NCBI RefSeq assembly: GCF_002234675.1
Contig: NC_019871.2
Span: 19,810,604 to 19,874,603 of the forward strand
Reading direction: 5' to 3'
DNA: 64,000 nucleotides
Origin: Oryzias latipes
Taxonomy: Eukaryota > Chordata > Actinopteri > Beloniformes > Adrianichthyidae
The notes under the pieces were generated by a model. The model was not told where the DNA came from. It worked only from the letters and a program-made list of their open reading frames with translations, and ran no database searches. Positions 23,394 through 60,080 of the stretch are shown in pieces; positions within the stretch are counted from its first letter, which is position 1, and the number at the start of each line of letters is the position of its first letter. A program made the position numbers and the translations under genes.

Positions 23394-24959
23394 TGGCCGA
23401 CAGGGCTCACACTACATACAAAAGAAAAAACGCAACGACATTACCTGCAACACAACGACATACCTGCAACACAATGACATAACCGCAACACAATGACATT
23501 ACCGCAACACAACGACATAACTGCAACACAACGACCTAACTGCAACACAACGACATAACTGCAACACGACATGACCGCAGCAATAGCATTAACCGCAGCA
23601 CAACGGAAATGAGGACTTTTTTTTTCCTACCGGCAGAAAAAAAATTATTCAGTTTCAAACTATTCGGTGTGGCAGAGTTTTAGGGCCACCAAAAAAAGTA
23701 AAATTACGAGATTTTAAACCGTAAATTTACGAAAAAATTTTTTTTTAAATTTTTAAAAAGATTTTATGAGATTAAAGTGGAGGTGAGCATACAGAGCAGC
23801 AGCAGGTGAACGCTACGCAGCAGCAGAGCAGACCGAGTAAACTTAGTTGGATATGAGCTGAATGTTTATTGTAAACATTTCAAATGTTTGAAGCTTATTT
23901 GTTCGATTTACGATTTATTAATGTTTTATTTATTGATGGATGGTTTGCAAGATCTCTGCAGCCCGATGAAGCCGTCGCCGACGGCATCGGTGTCCTTGCA
24001 GCTGTCCACTTGAATCCTTTATTTCTCCATTAAAGACAAGATCATAACGTCTGTTTGACGCTTCTGTCTGAGGAGCAGCACTTTTTGGGATTGTCAACGT
24101 TCTAAAGCTAATATAACAGACTATTTTCATTCATCTTTTTGCTTTATGTTGAAACGGGACGCTTCATCTGCAGGAGGGGGCGTATGTAACACTGTTAACT
24201 TCCGCATTGGTGTTCGGATGACAGGTTCATGACGTAAGGTGACAAATGAACTTCAGGTTATGTGAATGAAAAGGAAAATAAAGGCTGCAGCGGTCCTCTA
24301 CACCCAAACGTGTCTCTGAGCTCCTTATCATATGAAACTCCGCTTTAATGACACCGAACCCCGGAAAGACTGCTACACTAAAAATAATCTGATTTTGAGA
24401 CGCCAAAAGGTTCAGAATCTCTTTGTTTTTTACACCTATCCGGAAATAAAGCTTCACAAAAGGCTCCACATATTTAATCTTCTGGCTTGGCTCCGATAAA
24501 CGGAAAACTTTGGTGTGTTTTCCTCGTTAATCTATGACTTTTTCTCGTAAATTTACGAGAAACAAACTCACAAATTTACAAGTTTTTATCTCATAAATTT
24601 ACGACTTAAAATCTCGTAAATTAAAAAAAAATACAAAGAGCGTTAGATGCAGATGTCACTATGTGGAGAGCTGGGTAAATTTATATTTTTAGACAAACGT
24701 ATATTTGTAAGAAATTATGTTATCTGGTAAGAAAATATTCTAATCTTGTCCAAATATCACGTAGCTCTCAGGAGCGCCGAATAGTTTGAAACTGAATTGT
24801 TGTTTTCCGCCGGTAGGGGAAAAAAAAGTCCTTGTTTCCGTTGTGCTGAAGTTAATGCTATTGCTGCGGTTATGTCGTTGTGTTGCAGGTAATTTCGTTG
24901 TGCTTCGGGTAATGCTGTTGCGTTGTTTCTTTTGTATGTAGTGTGAGCCCTGTCGGCCA
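23394..24959. mobile_element. 1.57-kb long-inverted-repeat transposable element, class unknown
   Basis: The outer ends are exact inverted repeats beginning TGGCCGACAGGGCTCACACT; inverted similarity continues inward to about 23674 on the left and 24766 on the right, past a ttcagtttcaaactattcgg block. Inside both arms is a minisatellite of about 19-20 bp (gcaacacaacgacataac), with roughly eight units in the left arm and four in the right. The 1.1-kb interior has further palindromes (ctcgtaaatttacgag) but no convincing reading frame. CAGGGCTC is a common hAT start, but here inverted similarity runs seven bases further out and no 8-bp target duplication is seen, so I leave the superfamily open. 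Confidence 0.75.
23430..23600. repeat. Minisatellite in the left arm of the inverted-repeat element
   Basis: About eight imperfect units of gcaacacaacgacataac occur in a row, with variations at the last bases (attacc, ataacc, ataact). The matching right arm holds about half as many units, so copy number changed after the element formed. Confidence 0.75.
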
Positions 24960-25322
24960 CCGTAGACATCAAACCATAGCATCTGCCTCAGACAGCATAC
25001 GGTAGTTTTACATAAAATGCTTTCATCACTGACATTTTAAATAACTTTGCATTTTATCTAAGCAAAAGCGGATCTTTGAATAATACCAACATATTATTTT
25101 ACATCATCAATTAATTTGGTAACTAATTAAGGATTAAATTATTAACATAAATATGTGGGAATAGGTTGTGAGTCTTAACCTCCAAATCAAAGCTATTTTA
25201 AAAAGTATTTTTTCTTGTAAAATGTTGGGGGAAAAAAGATCCAATCAGAGTAAAAGAAAAAGTTTCTTTCATCAAAAAGCTACACATTTTCCTTGAAAAG
25301 GTGGGGACCACATGCAACACAT

Positions 25323-25328
25323 TTTATT
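25323..25328 (-). terminator. Candidate smtnl2 polyadenylation signal
   Basis: AATAAA on the minus strand about 430 nt after the smtnl2 stop codon; it is the first perfect hexamer downstream of that stop. Confidence 0.4.
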
Positions 25329-25761
25329 TTTTTATCCTGAAAAAGCACAACATTCTACAGCATATATGGGTGGAAAGTGACGCCTCACATCTTCATATTT
25401 TCAGAAACACGTACCAAGTTGAGCATCGTACAATTTTTAGAGACGTCGATGTTGCTTTTCCATAAGTTGCCACATCCGTGTGGCAACCTATATAAAAAAA
25501 AATCTAATAAATTCTTCACAATATTCTTATTCTAAAAAAGATAAAAGAAAAAAAGCACTGCTGCGGAGAAACCAGCACTGAGTGCAAAGTCATATATTTC
25601 TTCTTGTTCAAACAGGTCCTGTCTATTGTGTGCCTGTCTTGGCTCAGAGTCTTTCCTCTATCAGCAGGTGGCGCCGTTGACCAAGTCTCTCAGTTCTGGA
25701 CTCCATGACAGTTCAGAGGGTGAGCTGGCTGCCCTCTTTGTCAATGGAAGTTGTCGGAGTG

Positions 25762-50202
<24,441 letters not shown>

Positions 50203-50900
50203 CAGCACAGCTGCTGCCACTGGTGACCTTTGCCTAACGTCTTTGACTGGGAATCACCGGCCACTGAAGAATGTCTTCAATCAGCGTGCTTAGGGTCTTG
50301 CTGGAGGGGGTGGGGGCTGACGGACAGGGCCTGAGAGGTGAGGGGGGGTGGGGGTAAAGGTCTGGTCTATGTTAGATCCAATCCTGGACGTCTGTCTGAC
50401 ATTTGAGGTCCTGGGCTGCGTCTTCTTCAGTGCTTTTCAAGAACCAACACGTTCTGCTGAAGATCGAACTGTTAACCCACCAAAAGACCTGCTGAAGACC
50501 AGACGGAGAGTCACTCATTAAGGACATTTTGAACAGTAAAACACTTTGCCATCAATCTTTTTTGTAAAACAAGACGATAAATCAAGATTCCTGCACATTA
50601 AATGAAGCTTGAGAATCAGGTCTGCAGCACCACAGTGACAGCAGTAAATGCAGCAACCACCTCCTCCAGGCAGATTGGCTTTCCTTTCTGCTCTGCAGCT
50701 CAGCAGTGAGGTAATGCGCTCCCACAGCTGCAGGAAACCTACCTCCGCTCTCGGGTGAAGCCCACCAGCGTTCCCTCAGACAGCTGTGGAGAAGTGTCTG
50801 CCGCAGAGCTTTAACTTTCACTCTGATCACTCCTCTCCAGCCCAATGGAGGGAGGAGAAAGGGAGGTGTCAGGAAAGGAGGGTGGTGAAGTGGATAACTT
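50203..50900 (-). promoter_or_regulatory. Putative 5' UTR and promoter region of smtnl2
   Basis: Sequence directly upstream of the smtnl2 ATG with moderate GC content and a G-rich tract at 50305-50355 (plus strand). No TATA box or start site can be fixed by eye. The minus-strand 87-codon frame at 50582-50845 is not recognised. Confidence 0.3.
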
Positions 50901-53900
50901 CAATGGAAAAGTGTGGTGCGTAAAGGAGGGGCAAAAATGACTGGAGGGCTTTTAATTCTGCCCTCTGACTTATCTTTGGCGTAAAAAACAATGGAATTTT
51001 TGTTGTGTAAACTAACACGATCACTGCTGTTCATTTGAGCATTTAATACGGAGTAAAAAGAGAAAGGATGCACAGGTTGTGTCAGGAACTGTTCATCCAT
51101 TTTTCAGGAAAAATGTTTTCTCTTCCAGGTAAGTTTTTTAATGCTGGACTGGAACTTTATTATCATTTTCGGAATAACAAACTCCATAAAAACACTAAAA
51201 GATGTTGAGATTAACCTGCAGGTCGTGCCTTTAACTTCCTTTTTTTCACGACTAATGTGAAAAAGCTTAGCAGAAGGCAGTAAACTGTAGGCTAAAATTG
51301 TGAATGAGGAGTGAAAACGCTTAAAGACTTCGATGAAAATGCTGTTTTAACACATTCTTGTGGCACTTTTTTTGATTGTGAACATATAGAAAGAAAGAAA
51401 ATTGAGCTTAAAATTGCATTTTTGAGTATTTCTTTATTCAAACTGCAGATGAAAAAAAGTCACTGGAGAAATACGCTGGGCGGGTCAACAAGCTCCCTGC
51501 TGTGCTCCATTCTGATGCATCCCCTTGTAGACAGATAGATCCATGTACGTCTTAGTTTTCCTTGTCTGAGCTGATATCTGGCTCAAAGCACGCACTATAG
51601 TTCCAACATTGCTCGCCACCAGTAACGTTAAGTTGGGGGGTGTGAGAGGCTGTAAGCTGGCAGAAGAGAGTGTAAACAGGTGGGTGACAGGAGGTGGGGG
51701 TGGGGTTGCTCTGTGCCAACAGTTCCATCCACAACTCAGAGGGGAATTTCAAATGAACTCCTGCCGCTCTGCAGAAACTAGAAAATGACACAGGTTATGA
51801 TTTGGGCTAAAAATGTCATAATGATAAAAGCCGACTGGAAACGCTTTGAAAATAGATCAATAGATGATCAGAGTGGGACTTTAAACCTCCCTCCTCCTGT
51901 TCAGTCTTTTTAGTTTTGTGCTCTCGTCGTAATAAATACCCATACATGGGTTTAGAATAGAATAGATCATACCATTGTCATTTATGTGGTAAGTGTATTA
52001 TGAAGTATTCGTAAGAATAATGGAAGTATAATGTACCTATAACATACGGATGAAGCTGGTATATATTGTGTCCTTGAGCCAAACTCTAGTCATTAGTGAG
52101 GTGCAGTCCTTGCCCCTCACTGACTGCACTCACATGCTTAATGCATGGAGTGCGCACATGATACGTATGTACATGTATATGTGTTTGCCACAATCTGTCA
52201 TTCGGAGCATGGTGACAAACTTAAGTTTGACCATTTTTCATCTAGAGACAGCCTGTGTCCACCCGTGACGACATTTAGGTCTAAGGCTTTTGGAGCATTA
52301 TGTTTTTTTTTACATTTAGAACATTTCATGTTACACCAACACGAGAACAAAGTTCTGTTTGTAGCGGACATTGCAAACCTTTCCAGAACTGTAATGACTG
52401 AACTGTACAGTTCAATTTGAATTCTGGTGCTGAAGACAAAGACGTCTGTTTTTGAGCTGAAGAGGAGAAGAACCGTGTTCGAAGCAGAAGAGATTCTTTG
52501 TCTCTAGATCTGGAGAGGAGATGACAGACTGAGCGTAAACGTCTGCTGGATCCTGCTGTTCAATTCCCCACAATGCCCTCTGCTGTCCGTCTTAACCACA
52601 CCCACTTCAGCTGTTTGGCCAATAGTTTTGTTTGGAAGACTAAACAACAGTTCAGCTAGGGTTGCGTGTGGAAAACAAACAGAGGTTTTGTCTTAATGAC
52701 GAAGCATAAACATCGATGATGGGGGAATTTTGGTGAAAAGCCTTTCAGACTCAGAGAGTAGCCACCGAATGAAAAGCGGGAGGATTTACATATACATATA
52801 TACATACCCAGGTTACAGATGGACGCGTAAACATCTTGTGATTGAAATAAGAACCTCATTGATGATTTTTATTTTTTATTTTTTTATTGTTTTGACTCAT
52901 AAATCAGTACAGTTTGTTTTACTTGACAGTCTGCATGAATCTGAGTGCTCCAGATCATGATCTGAACACATGACCAATTTCTAAAGTGATGACTTGGATG
53001 TAGAAGATCTAACCTTCATAAACTCTGTTTTTAGGGAGAGAATCAGCTGTAAAGGGGTCCTTCTATTTATTCTTCTTGTGAAAAGATTACATTTTTGCCT
53101 CAAACTGAAAATGTGTTTGGCTTTGAAGGTCACACTGAAGGCCATACTGTAATGAGTCAAAAGCAGTGTGACACATCGCAACAGTCATACGGTTTTTCTA
53201 AGCTCTGCATACTTAAATGCACATGTTTATCTTAATTTAAACACGTGCATTCTAATTCTTTCAGCTGCTGCTTCTAATTATTGCTGCATTCAGAGTCAAA
53301 CTGATGTTTACACCACAATTTAACCTCTAATTTGATTCATTGTTGTGGCTGAACGCCCCGCCCTCTAAGCAGACGGGTATGGCCTGAGTGAGGTCATGGT
53401 AGGAGCCGTGCAAATATGCCTGCCCTCCGCCCTTCTGCTTACTGTCAACAGAGTGTCATACAAGGTGGTGGGAAAAGGAGGGTGGGGGTCTTTGTCTTCT
53501 CATCTGCATGTTTTCCTCTTCCCTTCAAACATCAGTCCAGCAGACTTTGTCCTCAGATCTCCTGAAGACGCAGCTGCATCTTCTTCTGTGGTGGATTCAT
53601 GATTCCGTTTTTCCAGAACTGACCACTCAAGAAAAACTTTACATTTTTCTTTCTGAAAAGAATTGATGAAATTCGTAAAACTAGATGTTCTAATGTTCTA
53701 ATGGCTACATTTTTACTTTAACCTCAATTATTTGATTTTCTTAAAACGATAATAAGGAGAGAAAAAACAATACGATTCCAGGAAAAAGCAAATCCTCATT
53801 TTTTTTCTGGCTTTAACTCTTCTGGCTAATAACTTTAATTTAATAACTTTATTAAAACACAAATTAGAAACAAACTCTGACAGTGAACACCTTCACGGTA

Positions 53901-56619
53901 GGCACAGATTTTTGCTAGAGAGTTTTGCTTCATGATAACCCGGAATATATCTGAATTTACACTAAAACTAAATTTATCATAAAAACAATCATGAATGTCT
54001 CCAAATCAAATCAATATTCTTAGTCCAAATTTTACACTATATTTCTATAAACATTGTACTGAACTTGTACATATGTATATTATTCCAGCAAGCAAGCCAT
54101 AGCAAGTTGATGGTTCTGCATGCTGAACCCAGTTCTGTTTTCGGATGTTGAGTCAACTCTGCCCCTTGTTGGTGTGTTGCCTTGGTTTGGATTTTGGATA
54201 GAATATTATGTCCATGACCCTGGACTGGATTTTTCATGGATTCTCTTCTGCTCCCAATTCCCCACATTGATGTCTCCAGTGTGCATCTCTACACAAGAGG
54301 CTGTTTCCTGGAGGTGGAGTACTCCCACCTGACAAACACTAACACTCCTGTGTTTCTGTTACAGACTCCCCTGTGCATCTAGCAGTATCATTGTTCCATT
54401 ACCACCTGAGCTTCAATAAATTGCATTTATCTTACCCTCAGTGTGCTCCTCCTTGGGTTGTCTGATGCCACCTCTTCCTGACATATTTAGACTTTTATGT
54501 TCAAGCAGTTACATATTTAACTGTACTAATGATTTGACATGTTGATGAATCTTCATGAAAGCATTGAATTCATTACCTCTATCATATAAAAAATAAAGCC
54601 AGAACTGAATCTGGGCTCGTCTCGATGAACTCAGCCTGCCGAGGAGTAATCAGTGAGATCCAGATTAATTCAGATTATTCCAGAGTTGTTAAAAACTGCA
54701 AAATGTATTTTATTTTTCAGATGAAGTTGGCATTTAATTCTCACACACATTGCTTTAATTCTTTTACAGCAACATTTTTTATTTTATCTCCAGTCTTTCC
54801 TTTTTTGTTCTACACTGTATGAGAAAGCACGTGTTTTTGGAGTTACAGCAAAAATGCCATTGTCCGTTTTATTCGTTTTGTCAAAATAAAATGCAATTTT
54901 CAGCCAAAATGTGATTTTTTTATTAATATTGTAAAAGTACATTTAAAATGACTTGGCAAATTATGTAATGAGGCTGAAGACACACATCTTCAGTTCATGT
55001 AAGCTGCTAAACCTGTCTCTAATGAGCTTTAGTGTGATTATTAAGTGTTACACACTTTCTTGAGTTTGGGTTGTGGACCTGACCCCAAGAACACTTTAAA
55101 CTTGTTTTATTGATCATGATCACATGTGCTCTCTTCTGGAGCTGACTGAACTTGTCTTTATTTCAGGTAGAGGAATATGTTCAGAAACCAAAGAAGAGTT
55201 TAAATTCTTTGAGATGTGTCAGAGCAGAAAGTCAGGAGGGTACAGAGATGTTTGATAGTTCAGGGCTCAGTTTTACCCTCAAAAATGCAAAAATAGAGGA
55301 ATTGAACATAAACATTGTACCTTTAAACATGTCAACAGACCACAACTGTTCTACAAACAGGAAATCAAACTGAGCCCTCAGAGATTCAAAGAGCTTTGTA
55401 CGGGGTTTGACGACTGAAGAAACCAAACCAGGATAACCCCCCCCACTTCAGACAGGATCATGGTATGGGCCAACGAGCTGGATTTAGGATTTCATTCAGT
55501 TTAACCTCTGACCACGCCCATCACTTCCTGTAAAAGACAGCATTCAGGTGTCAACCAGTGTCTACAGGTTAAAACTCTATAATGCTAATCTAACAAATGT
55601 ACAAAAAATAAATGAAATAATGATATTAAACTAGATTAATGTAACATGCTACCACGTGATTGTGAATGAAAATACCTTTACCTGAACAGTCTAATCATTC
55701 CTGGTTGTTGCAGTCTGTGTTTCCAGAGCAGCTGGGATGTTTCTGGAGATGTTCACAGAGGAAAACAGAGAAACACGCTGGGAGGATTTTACACTAAGTC
55801 GCTAAACTATGACAAAGCAGATGGGAATCTTCTGCATTTCAACTTCCAAAACTCTCATTTCCATACTTCCTTGTTGATTTTCATTGACATGGTTGAACTA
55901 CATTGAGCACAAATCCTTGTAAAAAAGCAAACAGCAACATTAACTAACGCGGTTGCAGACATCTATAGAAATCTGAGGTTTTTCCGTCCTTCAGAAAATC
56001 TTTAAACACAGCTGTTCAGTGTTATTGCCTCATAAAGTTATGATACACACAGACAGCAAGTAATCTTCTACTTGGAGTAGTCCTTAAGTAGTATCCGTCA
56101 AACATTTGAGGTCATTGTGGAAACTTTAAACAAGTTCTAGAAAAACGCATTGGATTGTGTGTGTGAGTTTGCTCCGTTTTCCTCTGTTAAAGCTTATATA
56201 ACCATTAAAATGTTATTATTTTTTTTCATTTTTAAATGAATTGTTCTAAAGAAAACCTAGATATATTACAGAAGTGGATTGTGGTCACATTTTGTCTCTT
56301 GGACCTCTTGGTTTTCAAAAGGAGATCACTCTCAGCTTAAAAAGTTAAAGCCCATATCATCATTCTTCCAATTCCCTGCCTGAGAGTGACTTTAAGGCAT
56401 TTCTACAACACAGACTGGTTTCTCTGAACACAAATCTAGGTGTCAAGGAGAACATCTCCTCACACGTTCTGTTGGTTTTTGACCTTTTGACCTCAGTGCT
56501 CCATCTCACAGAATCAATAATTTAATTACAGAGACTAGAACATGTCAATTGCTTCACAGAACCTGCATTAAGTGTTTTAAAGTGATTTTTTTTTCCTGAA
56601 ATATGCCAGTTTGATAATG
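50901..56619. other. Intergenic stretch without a recognised gene
   Basis: Mostly AT-rich DNA. 52020-52250 resembles 36600-36830. A segment at about 54100-54485 ends with aataaattgcatttatctta and a cttcctgaca terminus, which could be a worn LTR-like or other repeat end. A GC-richer patch at 53350-53610 has a 68-codon plus-strand frame without recognised similarity. I see no supported gene. Confidence 0.4.
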
Positions 56620-56629
56620 TTGGGTTTTC

Positions 56630-57130
56630 TTCGCACAGTCGGATATGGAGTCCCACAGGGCTCTGTGCTCGCTCCAGTTACTCTTCAAGCTTCCATTAGG
56701 TGACAATGTTAAAAACACGTTTTCATGTCGGTGATACTAAGCTGTATTTATCTACTGAAGTAATACTACACTCACAGGTGTATAAATGTTTGATACTTTA
56801 AAGACACAAAGACTTGCATGAATTCAGATTTTCTTTCTCTAAATTTGGGTCACAACAGGATTCCTGTTTTCAGATGTGTTCAGGTCTCAGTAAATCAGCC
56901 TGGATGGTTTAGTTTCATCTCTAGTCTGACCGTGAAGAAAGAGTCATTTTTGACAAGAACATGACTTTTCCTCTTACATAAATCAAGCATCTTAAGTGCA
57001 ATTCGAGCAAAATCCGGAACATCCTGGCTCCGAGGGATTCATTATTTTAGGATTAGCCTACAGTAACTCCTAATTATCAGACTGTCCCAAAATGTCTTTG
57101 AAAAAAAGCTTCCAGCTGACCCAAAATGTT
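56630..57130 (+). mobile_element. Decayed L2-like LINE reverse-transcriptase fragment
   Basis: At 56641-56676 the plus strand reads GYGVPQGSVLAP, the conserved VPQGSVLGP segment of L2-type reverse transcriptases. Downstream DNA still resembles the RT C-terminal part (gtcatttttgacaagaac, tccggaacatcctggc, attattttaggattagccta cagtaactcc) but with many stops and small deletions. Confidence 0.6.
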
Positions 57131-57825
57131 CCAGTTAATTCAAATGAAAATCATTCACGGAAATGAATTAATGTTCTCTTTTTTATTATGTTTTCTTATG
57201 ATGAGGACATGCATTTTTCAGAAGGTTTTCCCGTGTAGAGGTCAGCACACTTGCTAAAAGTCTTTTTTTAAGACCCCCACTGAAGATCCAGGAATCATAC
57301 TGTAACTCTAGATCCTTCTACAACTCAAACATCTCACACAACAGGCCACTGAAACCAGATGTAACACAGATCTCTGGTGAAGATAAGATCGTCAGGCGCA
57401 GACTTGTTACACAAAAACAAGGACAGAGAAAGAGACAGAGATGATCCATTTAGGTTCTCACAAACGTGACGGTATGACGCTTCCAGGAAAAGTGTAAAAC
57501 CACATGAGTCAAAGAACATCTTTTACTGTAAATTATGTTTCAGTCAAGAGACTTAACATTTGGAATTAATTAAGAGACGAACATCTTCCTGAGCTGCTGC
57601 TTTCATGTCCCTCCACAGCATATGGATTAATGGAGGTTAATGAAAGATGAGAAGATCTCACTTTTTCAACTTAGATTTCCATTTGATCAGATGTTGCCAC
57701 AACATTAAATACTGTTTGTAATAGCTGTTTAATTATTCATGGACTGTTCCTGAACACGACATGTATTAACATATACAAAGCTTGACGCAATCCAACTTTT
57801 CCCTCCAACTCTCATAAAAACTCAC

Positions 57826-58035
57826 AAACATTTGAAAACAGTGCAGAGAACTCTGACAAACTCTAATTTAATGAGCCGCTCTGCACTCAGGTTTGCTCCG
57901 TTCTCTACCATCCGCCAAAAAAGAAGGTTCAGGATCAGCGGGATCACAATGTTTTCCCTAACATCAGAAGGAGGTTTTAGGATCCTGGCCAGCTGAGCAT
58001 CAGGGATGTTCAGAGACCCTGAAGGCAGGAAGACT
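57826..58035 (-). other. Exon-like reading frame, not identified
   Basis: A 210-nt stretch on the minus strand is open for 69 codons (it includes NIPDAQLARILKPPSD and NIVIPLILNLLFWRMVENGA). It is preceded by a good polypyrimidine tract with acceptor (ttgtaattcagcag) and followed by a consensus donor (GTGAGT). Entry and exit phases are equal. The other two minus-strand frames are full of stops. It could be an exon of an unrecognised gene or a relic, or chance. I do not recognise the protein. Confidence 0.3.
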
Positions 58036-58532
58036 CTGCTGAATTACAAGCAGGAAAAATATAACAAAAAATACATGAAGTTATTATTGTTAGACAGGGT
58101 TAAAACAGGCAAATGAGAAGATATTAACACATTAACATTCAGACAGGACAGCAGGAAAAACCGTTTTATTGACAAACTGAATTTTGCACAAATTGATTTT
58201 ACTTGTATTGAACTGAAATACTTTATTATACAAGACTATATTTTGTTCATGACAGAAAAAAATGAAAAAATAAGAAACTTTACACTTTACTTAACTAAAT
58301 ACACTTAGTTAAGAATAAGGTAAAAAATGACTGAAACAGACATTTTTCAATAATTAAGTAGGGAGGTGTATGATCAGAAATGCTGCCTCTAGAGTATCAA
58401 AGGAAAGTTACAGACTCCTTCATCTGAGAAAAATGTAGTGAAAATGTAGAATCTTTAATAAAAAAAACAAAATGATTGGTTTTAATTAGATTTCCTTCAG
58501 AGAGCTTGAAAGATTCTGATTTGGTCCAGAAT

Positions 58533-59205
58533 CTAGCTCAAAGGATGCCTGAATCTGGACTCCAGTCTCATTTCTTCAGACAGCTTTGAAAGCTCCTTGA
58601 ACTTTGGTGCAAAAAGCACTCTGGTCCACCTGACAACATGAATTACTTACAGGTAAACTGCAGATCCGTTTTCCAGTGAATCTAAAAGTTAAACAGAAGC
58701 AAAGAAAGTTCATGACATGACAAAAAGATCTTTCAGCAAACATTGAAAGCCATCCATCCATTGTTTATAATGCCTCACCCAGGGTTTGGATGCGTCTATC
58801 CTCAGCTCTTCTGGGACGATACAGAGCATTCCAAGGAAAGTTGAGAGGTAACATTTCTCTGTGGGCACAGGATCTTCCACGAGGTTTTCTCCTTGTCTAT
58901 GAAGACTCACTAAGAAGCTGCATTAGTTGCATTTTCGGCTGATTTTCCATCGACTTCAGTTTTCTGGATGTGGAGGAGTAGCTGCTGTTCTTGGAATTCT
59001 TCCAGATGACTGAGCTTTGCATTGTGTCTCTGGAGCAGATGCTTCTATTCTGACTCTGTCCTCGGCCCAACGGGCTCCTGCAGTCTACTACCGCTCCATC
59101 CTTATCTGTGCTTAGACAGCCGCTTACCAATATACCTGACTGCCTCCACAGATTCATGCTGTCCAATCTGTTTACAGAGACACTATCCAGGCTTCTCTTA
59201 GTCAT
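58533..59205 (-). other. Cluster of exon-like frames, not identified
   Basis: Four blocks (59205-58911, 58891 or 58896-58779, 58681-58651, 58629-58533) are bounded by GT-AG pairs (donors GTGAGT, GTGAGG, GTAAGT). Two alternative reading frames stay open across them. One runs from an ATG at 59205 for about 166 codons. The other, using an acceptor at 58896, ends in FAPKFKELSKLSEEMRLESR and a stop at 58533. I recognise neither. That two frames fit equally well argues for caution: this may be a decayed gene, a lineage-specific gene or chance. Confidence 0.25.
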
Positions 59206-59374
59206 AGATTCTGTTCATAAGTTCTGCTCTCTGATTAATCCTACATGCAGTTGTAAAAAAGTTATGCAGATCTTCTAAGCTTCACCAGTTCAGAAATACC
59301 ATTTTTGTTAGCCGTTCACTGCAAGTAGATTCACCTGGAAAAACAGGCTGCTGGAACCACAGCAGCTTCAGAGT

Positions 59375-59530
59375 GGAGACCGCTAAACAAGAAGCAACAG
59401 GAAGGTTTCAGTTCTGAAACAGAAAGGGGTTTGGTTTGGAAGCCTGTTTGCAGATGACTTGGTCCTGTTGGCTCTTTAAGCCAGACATTCGTCTCTGGCA
59501 GAAAAAATCCGGTTACGGTAGATCCAGTCA
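59375..59530 (+). mobile_element. Small LINE reverse-transcriptase fragment
   Basis: The plus strand reads FADDLVLLAL at about 59446, the catalytic FADD box of a non-LTR reverse transcriptase, followed by a stop. It parallels the better preserved fragment at 62440-62850. Confidence 0.55.
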
Positions 59531-59639
59531 GTATCCTGCACGCAAAGACAACATTAGATTCAAATAAAGCATTGTGAAGCAGTCCCACGAAACCATTTTA
59601 TTTTAATTTGATGAATGGAAGATGGCTACATAAAAAAAA

Positions 59640-59880
59640 AACATCTTAATTAAGTGCTACATTGGACAAATATGTTAAATCTTTTACTGAATTTTTCACT
59701 TAGAGAAATTAAAGTGATTTTTTTTATCACAATGTTGATTTTTTTTACCTCGATGTTGAATTTACTAAACACTGAATTTATTCGTTATGTTGAATTTTCT
59801 TGACTTATGCACTCAATTTATTAATGTTGAATGATGATTTTTTTTTGTTCCATTTACCTCAAGTTAATTTTTATTACATA
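59640..59880. repeat. AT-rich low-complexity tract
   Basis: Repeated words of the type atgttgaattt and attttttttacctc give a degenerate AT-rich tract. Confidence 0.5.
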
Positions 59881-60080
59881 AATTGTATATTCATGTAGGA
59901 CCTCAATAAATACCACTTTAGTCAGTTGACTTTCACAATTTATTTAGAACAAATTTAAGGTAAAAACAAATCATCTGCTAAATGGGCCAAACACAGGACC
60001 CAAGTGCTTTGAAGATATTTGTGTCCTCACGTGTGTCTGTGGACAATAGCCACATGTGAACACATTTAAACTAACACATT

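Noticed and set aside
23430-23600. CRISPR-like spaced repeats
   Set aside because: Units are head-to-tail without spacers of constant length, lie in an inverted-repeat element and the DNA is vertebrate.
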